Of a stretch of 5,565 nucleotides of DNA, positions 1 through 3,134 are shown in pieces (position 1 is the first letter of the stretch; each line of letters starts with the position of its first letter). This stretch comes from Phycisphaerales bacterium (GTDB lineage: Bacteria; Planctomycetota; Phycisphaerae; Phycisphaerales; SM1A02), in the NCBI GenBank assembly GCA_007127615.1, contig SKZB01000165.1:1-5565 (forward strand). The letters are read 5' to 3'. The notes below the pieces were generated by a model that saw only the letters and a program-made list of their open reading frames with translations, searched no databases and was not told the origin of the DNA. Both the position numbers and the translations under genes were made by a program.

Positions 1-31
1 GGGCGAGCGGGGTCGGGGGAGTCAGGGGAGA

Positions 32-1375
32 TCAAACAATGCGAAATCGTGCGGAGTGAACCTGCGCGGCCGGGATGCCGCGATCACGCAGAGTCAACTC
101 CGCGAGGTCCATCATCGCATCCGGCCCGCAGACAAAGAACTTCGTGTCATCACGGTCGAAAGGGGGCTGCAGGACGCGGTCAAGAATCTCCGCGGAAAAC
201 CGGCCGCGTTCACCCGCCCATCCCGCCGGAGGTTCCTCGACCGGCCGGACAACGGTCAGGTCCATCTCGGACTTCAGACGCGCCAGTTCATTCTCAAATG
301 CCGCTCCTTCCACGGTCCGGGTGGCGTAGAGCAGCAGCAGCGGCCGTTCGCGCCGCAGATCACATAAAGTTCGCAGCATGCAGATGGCGGGCGTGATCCC
401 GATGCCGCCGACGATGAAGACCGCCGGGGACGTTGCCTCGGGGTCAATCACCGAGGTGCCGTAGGGACCATCGACGAACGCACGGGTTCCGGGCTGGATC
501 TCGCCGATCCGCCCGGTGAAGTCGCCGAGTTCCTTGATGGTCACCTCAAACGCCCGCACGGGCGGGGATTGAATCGATTCCGCGGCACTCGAGGAAATCG
601 TGAAGGGATGTTGCTGCAACGAGAAGGGGGAGTCACTGATCGTGAGCCAGACACACTGCCCGGGAAGAAAACGCAGCCCGTGCTCGCCGCCGGAGTGCAG
701 CGTGAGCGTCCAGATCCTCGGCGTTTCGCGGCGAACCTCCGCCACGCGCCACGGACGGCGACGGGCCAGCCACGGCCGAACGAGCCGGGTGTGTATCAGC
801 AGCGCGATGGCGCCGAGAACCAGCACCCCGATTACCGCGCGTTTGGCGGGGGTGCCGATGAGGTAATCCACCCGAATCACGTGGGCCAGTCCGATCACCA
901 GAATCAACGCCCCGAGAATGCCGTGGCTGAGCCGCCACCATTCGTAGCGCAGCCCGATCCGCTCGCGGTAGAACGACAGGGCCAGCAGCAGCGGGATGAG
1001 CACGATGACCAGTGAGAGCGCCCCCGCGCGAGCGAGATTGTCACGGGGATCAAGGAAAGCGTGGTACGCCGGTTCCGAGGCAAGGGCCACCACGACGTGC
1101 CCGAAGATAAACAGGGCGGCGATGATTCCCGCCTGACGGTGAAAGTGGAGCAGGGTGTCCAGACCCAGCCGGCCGGCGACGGCGCGGAATCGGGCGGTCA
1201 GCGCGAACTGGAGGCCGAGCATCGCCAGTCCGACGAATCCCAACCCCATCGCAAACTCCACCAGAAAACCCCGGGACGGTGGGGACGGTGGGACAAGCAC
1301 CAGCGCCAGGGGCGACAGAACGGCTGCGATGTAGACCGCGACCCACCATCGTTCTCGTTGGGGACTTCGTTGCAT
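32..1375 (-). CDS. Ferric-reductase-like transmembrane flavocytochrome, NAD(P)H-dependent (ferredoxin reductase family)
   Basis: The protein likely moves electrons from cytoplasmic NAD(P)H through FAD to two hemes in the membrane and on to an acceptor that cannot be named from sequence. Counting from the chosen ATG (447 residues), six hydrophobic helices lie near 10-29, 38-60, 75-99, 117-135, 145-169 and 177-196. H79/H93 and H151/H165 form two His-x13-His pairs, the bis-heme pattern of ferric reductases and NADPH oxidases. The FAD domain (about 208-307) carries PGQ at 238-240 and HPFTISS at 256-262. The NAD(P)H domain (315-447) carries VGGIGITP at 322-329 and CGP at 416-418. There is no 2Fe-2S domain. 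An in-frame GTG at 1459 would add 28 residues, but these are polar and unlike a family N-terminus, a -10-like hexamer lies inside that stretch, and the family usually begins shortly before helix 1. Neither start has a clear ribosome binding site. The gene is complete, ends in TGA, and is divergent from the PnuC-like gene. The physiological role (iron reduction, superoxide formation or another redox task) is open. Confidence 0.88.
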   Translation of the reverse strand: MQRSPQRERWWVAVYIAAVLSPLALVLVPPSPPSRGFLVEFAMGLGFVGLAMLGLQFALTARFRAVAGRLGLDTLLHFHRQAGIIAALFIFGHVVVALASEPAYHAFLDPRDNLARAGALSLVIVLIPLLLALSFYRERIGLRYEWWRLSHGILGALILVIGLAHVIRVDYLIGTPAKRAVIGVLVLGAIALLIHTRLVRPWLARRRPWRVAEVRRETPRIWTLTLHSGGEHGLRFLPGQCVWLTISDSPFSLQQHPFTISSSAAESIQSPPVRAFEVTIKELGDFTGRIGEIQPGTRAFVDGPYGTSVIDPEATSPAVFIVGGIGITPAICMLRTLCDLRRERPLLLLYATRTVEGAAFENELARLKSEMDLTVVRPVEEPPAGWAGERGRFSAEILDRVLQPPFDRDDTKFFVCGPDAMMDLAELTLRDRGIPAAQVHSARFRIV

Positions 1376-1431
1376 GAGGGAGCCGTCGCGTGAAACACAC
1401 CGGCCTGGGCTCAAGCCGAACGTGCCGGTGG

Positions 1432-1437
1432 ATGATA
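1432..1437 (-). promoter_or_regulatory. Possible -10 element for the flavocytochrome gene
   Basis: The minus strand reads TATCAT, which matches five of six bases of the TATAAT consensus. It sits about 56 bp upstream of the ATG at 1375. No convincing -35 hexamer is found 16-18 bp upstream of it. If real, transcription would start near 1425, downstream of the alternative GTG start at 1459, and so would favour the shorter protein. A five-of-six match occurs often by chance, though less so in GC-rich DNA. Confidence 0.27.
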
Positions 1438-1494
1438 GTTGATCCTGATCGGTGGACACGGCCGGCCTGGCCGGGAATTCCGCCAGGGCGTGAA

Positions 1495-1523
1495 GGTCAT
1501 CGGCCGGGTTCGACGGTCATCGG
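1495..1523. repeat. Pair of 9-bp direct repeats between divergent genes
   Basis: The nonamer GGTCATCGG occurs at 1495-1503 and again at 1515-1523, a period of 20 bp or about two helical turns. The pair lies in the noncoding stretch between the divergent flavocytochrome and PnuC-like genes, ending 22 bp before the PnuC-like start. This arrangement fits a binding site for a regulator on one face of the DNA, but that is inference. Chance repetition in GC-rich DNA is the alternative. Confidence 0.4.
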
Positions 1524-1532
1524 TGATCAGGC

Positions 1533-1538
1533 GATACT
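1533..1538 (+). promoter_or_regulatory. Possible -10 element for the PnuC-like gene, leaderless arrangement
   Basis: The hexamer GATACT matches four of six bases of TATAAT. It ends 7 bp before the ATG at 1546, so a transcript initiated from it would begin at or next to the start codon and carry no leader. TTCGAC at 1509-1514, with an 18-bp spacer, is a poor -35 candidate. The lack of a Shine-Dalgarno sequence before this ATG is consistent with leaderless translation. The evidence is thin. Confidence 0.22.
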
Positions 1539-1545
1539 TGCGGGC

Positions 1546-1833
1546 ATGGAACTGATCTTTCGACATTACGGCGTGGACTGGATTGCCATCGTGCTGACGC
1601 TCATCGCGTTGTACCGGTTGGGCAACAAGAAACGCGATGGATTCGTCTACGGCATGGCCTCGAATCTGGCGTGGGTCGCCTTCGCGGTGCTGGTCATGAG
1701 TATCGCGGCACTCCTCGCCAATGTGCTGTTCATCGTGATGAACTTCCGTGGGTGGTATCGATGGCGCACGACCGAGGCCGCTGCGATCGTCACCGGGAGC
1801 GACGAGACGAGCCGGCGAGGGCCGATCGAGTAG
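1546..1833 (+). CDS. Small three-helix membrane protein resembling half of PnuC (SemiSWEET-like)
   Basis: This 95-residue protein has three predicted membrane helices near residues 9-25, 33-51 and 53-67, followed by a polar tail of about 22 residues. The cytoplasmic loop is marked by K28-K29-R30, giving an N-out, C-in topology. Its third helix ends in N66-x-x-G69-W70-Y71-x-W73, which I recall as the pattern at the end of the first three-helix bundle of PnuC, the nicotinamide riboside transporter. Helix order and spacing also match that bundle. PnuC has two such bundles in one chain and a SWEET-like fold, while SemiSWEETs are single bundles that work as homodimers. A dimeric half-transporter is therefore plausible, but the substrate is unknown and could be a vitamin, a sugar or nothing transported. 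The reading frame stays open upstream to 1390, but that extension is polar, Arg/Pro-rich and unlike a membrane-protein N-terminus, so the ATG at 1546 was chosen. No ribosome binding site is evident. Confidence 0.8.
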   Translation: MELIFRHYGVDWIAIVLTLIALYRLGNKKRDGFVYGMASNLAWVAFAVLVMSIAALLANVLFIVMNFRGWYRWRTTEAAAIVTGSDETSRRGPIE

Positions 1834-1865
1834 GACGCGTTCCCGGTGGCGATGACGGCGTACGC

Positions 1866-2807
1866 TCAGGTCTTGCCTTCCCAGTGCACGGACCCTTCCG
1901 TATTCCGGAATGCGCTGCGGATTTTCTCGAAGACCTGGTCCGGTAGCGGGCCCTTCCGAACCGCCTCAAGATTGGCGGGGATTCGGTCCGGGCGCGTGGT
2001 GCCGACAATGGCGGTGTGGACGCCCGGAACGGTGAGGGTGAAGCGCAGGGCAAACTCCGGCCAGACGAGGTTCGGATCGCCGCCGGTTTCAAGCAATTCC
2101 AGTGACAATTCCATCGCCTTGAAACGCTCGACGTACGGCTGGGCGTAGTCGCGATACCGCTCGTACTGCTCTGCATCTTTCCACGCCGCATTGGCGATCG
2201 GACGCTTGACCATCACGCCGACTTCGTGCCGGCGCGCCGCGGGAAGGACATGCTCGATGTTGTTCTGATCGCAGATGTTGATCGAGGTCTGGAGCACGCG
2301 GACGTCGGGCTGCGTGACGGCCCACGCGGCGGCTTCATTGTCGCCGGAGTAGCCCGCAAAGCGGATCTTGCCCTCTTCGCGCAGGCGCACCAGCTCGTCG
2401 AGGGCCTCACGTTTCTGCAATGTCTCCAGGTCGCAGGAGTGCAGCAGCATCACATCGATCACGTCCGTGCGCAGCCTCTTGAGCGAACGCTCAACGCTCG
2501 CGCGGATCAGCTCAGCCGACCACGGGGCCGCATCGGTTTCTTCGATCGCATGGCCGCACTTGGAAATCAGAATGAATTCATCGCGGCGATGGCCGATCGT
2601 CTCGCCGATCATCGCCTCGGAGCCGCGGTACATGGCGGCGGTGTCGATGACATTCACGCCGGCATCGAGCAGATCATTCAAGACCCGGCGGACCGCTTCT
2701 TTCTCCGACTCGAGCAGCCCGATCGGCGCGCCGCCGAAGCCGAGCGGGGAAACCTGAAGTCCGGTTGATCCGAACGCACGGCGGTCCTCAATGGTGAGTG
2801 TCGTCAT
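1866..2807 (-). CDS. Aldo/keto reductase family oxidoreductase
   Basis: This is a cytoplasmic NAD(P)H-dependent reductase of aldehydes, ketones or sugars with the (beta/alpha)8 barrel fold, 313 residues and full length for the family. All four catalytic residues are seen: D55 and Y60 in IDTAAMY, K83 in ISKCG, and H123 in MLLHSC. The N-terminus (FGSTGLQVSPLGFGGAPIG) is the usual family opening. Near the C-terminus AIVGTTRPDRIPANLEAV (266-283) matches the cofactor-binding segment that typically contacts the NADP phosphate. A TTG at 2894 could add 29 residues, but these are unlike the family and the ATG at 2807 directly precedes the conserved start, so the shorter form is chosen. No Shine-Dalgarno is seen. 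The substrate cannot be predicted. The gene faces the PnuC-like gene tail to tail and lies downstream of the protease gene on the same strand, separated by 327 bp of repeats, so a shared operon is unlikely. Confidence 0.93.
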   Translation of the reverse strand: MTTLTIEDRRAFGSTGLQVSPLGFGGAPIGLLESEKEAVRRVLNDLLDAGVNVIDTAAMYRGSEAMIGETIGHRRDEFILISKCGHAIEETDAAPWSAELIRASVERSLKRLRTDVIDVMLLHSCDLETLQKREALDELVRLREEGKIRFAGYSGDNEAAAWAVTQPDVRVLQTSINICDQNNIEHVLPAARRHEVGVMVKRPIANAAWKDAEQYERYRDYAQPYVERFKAMELSLELLETGGDPNLVWPEFALRFTLTVPGVHTAIVGTTRPDRIPANLEAVRKGPLPDQVFEKIRSAFRNTEGSVHWEGKT

Positions 2808-2813
2808 GGTCGA

Positions 2814-2819
2814 ATCGTA
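2814..2819 (-). promoter_or_regulatory. Possible -10 element for the aldo/keto reductase gene, leaderless arrangement
   Basis: The minus strand reads TACGAT, which fits the TANNNT form of a -10 element and ends 6 bp before the ATG at 2807. Transcription would then start at or beside the start codon. No good -35 hexamer is visible 16-18 bp upstream. The absence of a Shine-Dalgarno sequence agrees with a leaderless message, but this remains a guess from a short motif. Confidence 0.22.
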
Positions 2820-2926
2820 GCACCGGACGAAGGGGCGACCACTTCCCGAGGCAGAGTTTGAGAAGTGTGATTGGCGCTCCAGGAATCCGCGCAAGTGACC
2901 CGCACGGATGAGGGGTTTTCAGGGAA

Positions 2927-2998
2927 GGCACGGAGGCACGGAGGCACGAAGGCAATGAGCGACGGAGCGACGAAGCGACGGAGGGACGGAGGGAGGGG
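2927..2998. repeat. Nine-unit degenerate 8-bp tandem repeat
   Basis: Nine consecutive octamers keep exact 8-bp phase. The first two are GGCACGGA, the third differs by one base, the fourth is the most diverged of the first eight, units five to seven follow GCGACGRA, unit eight is GGGACGGA, and unit nine decays into G-rich sequence. The overall pattern is G-S-S-A-C-G-R-A. The period is not a multiple of three, so the tract cannot encode a repeated peptide in a single frame. From memory, similar short-period tracts of this kind are common between planctomycete genes. Their function is not known to me. Confidence 0.8.
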
Positions 2999-3010
2999 AG
3001 GCGCACGGCA

Positions 3011-3070
3011 GTGAAAGCCCCGAAGGGGCGCCGGAGTGTCGCCACGGGTGAAGCCGCGGGCGGCGCCGCC
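3011..3070. repeat. REP-like palindromic element
   Basis: A perfect stem of five pairs, GCCCC-GAA-GGGGC, lies at 3017-3029. A degraded second stem follows at about 3042-3060 (CCACGGG, spacer, CCGCGGG), and a perfect 12-bp palindrome GGCGGCGCCGCC closes the element at 3059-3070. The order of a GCCCCGAAGGGGC hairpin and then a CCACGGGTGAAG hairpin resembles dispersed intergenic elements I recall from planctomycete genomes. The hairpins could stabilise or end the upstream protease transcript, but no T-run is present. Copy number cannot be judged from one window. Confidence 0.5.
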
Positions 3071-3134
3071 GACCGATGCGCAATCCGTGGAAGCCCGAAC
3101 GGCCCTGATCGGTACGCGCCGTGTGGGGGAACGG

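Larger units (their letters stand above)
2808..3134. other. Repeat-rich noncoding gap between protease and aldo/keto reductase genes
   Basis: No credible gene is seen in these 327 bp. The open frames here are low-complexity Ser/Arg/Pro/Leu translations of the octamer repeat. The gap holds a tandem repeat (2927-2998), a REP-like hairpin patch (3011-3070) and, next to the reductase, a possible promoter. No hairpin followed by a T-run is found on the minus strand after the protease stop, so there is no standard intrinsic terminator. Confidence 0.7.

Noticed and set aside
569..1015. Plus-strand open frame of 148 codons opposite the flavocytochrome
   Set aside because: It is rich in Arg, Pro, Gln and Asn with no domain, and mirrors the codon pattern of the real gene on the other strand.
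1273..1294. Short tandem repeat GGGACGGTG, two copies plus a partial third
   Set aside because: It lies in the flavocytochrome gene and encodes the Pro-Pro-Ser loop between helices 1 and 2, which is Pro-rich in the family, so coding explains it.
1376..1459. N-terminal extension of the flavocytochrome to a GTG at 1459
   Set aside because: The 28 added residues are polar and not family-like, there is no ribosome binding site, and a -10-like hexamer lies within it. It cannot be fully excluded.
1902..1911. Perfect 10-bp palindrome ATTCCGGAAT
   Set aside because: It is inside the aldo/keto reductase coding sequence near its 3' end, and a single short palindrome there is likely chance.
2226..2768. 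Plus-strand open frame of 180 codons opposite the aldo/keto reductase
   Set aside because: It is antisense to a gene with an intact catalytic tetrad, has no recognisable motif, and long antisense frames are expected in GC-rich coding DNA.
2808..2894. N-terminal extension of the aldo/keto reductase to a TTG at 2894
   Set aside because: TTG is a rare start, the extension is unlike the family, and the ATG at 2807 fits the conserved N-terminus.
2788..3045. Minus-strand open frame of 85 codons across the repeat region
   Set aside because: Its Ser/Arg/Pro/Leu-rich sequence is a translation of the 8-bp repeat and it overlaps the start of the aldo/keto reductase.
3072..3113. Six-base inverted repeat ACCGAT/ATCGGT as a terminator for the protease
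   Set aside because: The arms are short, the loop is about 30 bases and no T-run follows on the minus strand.
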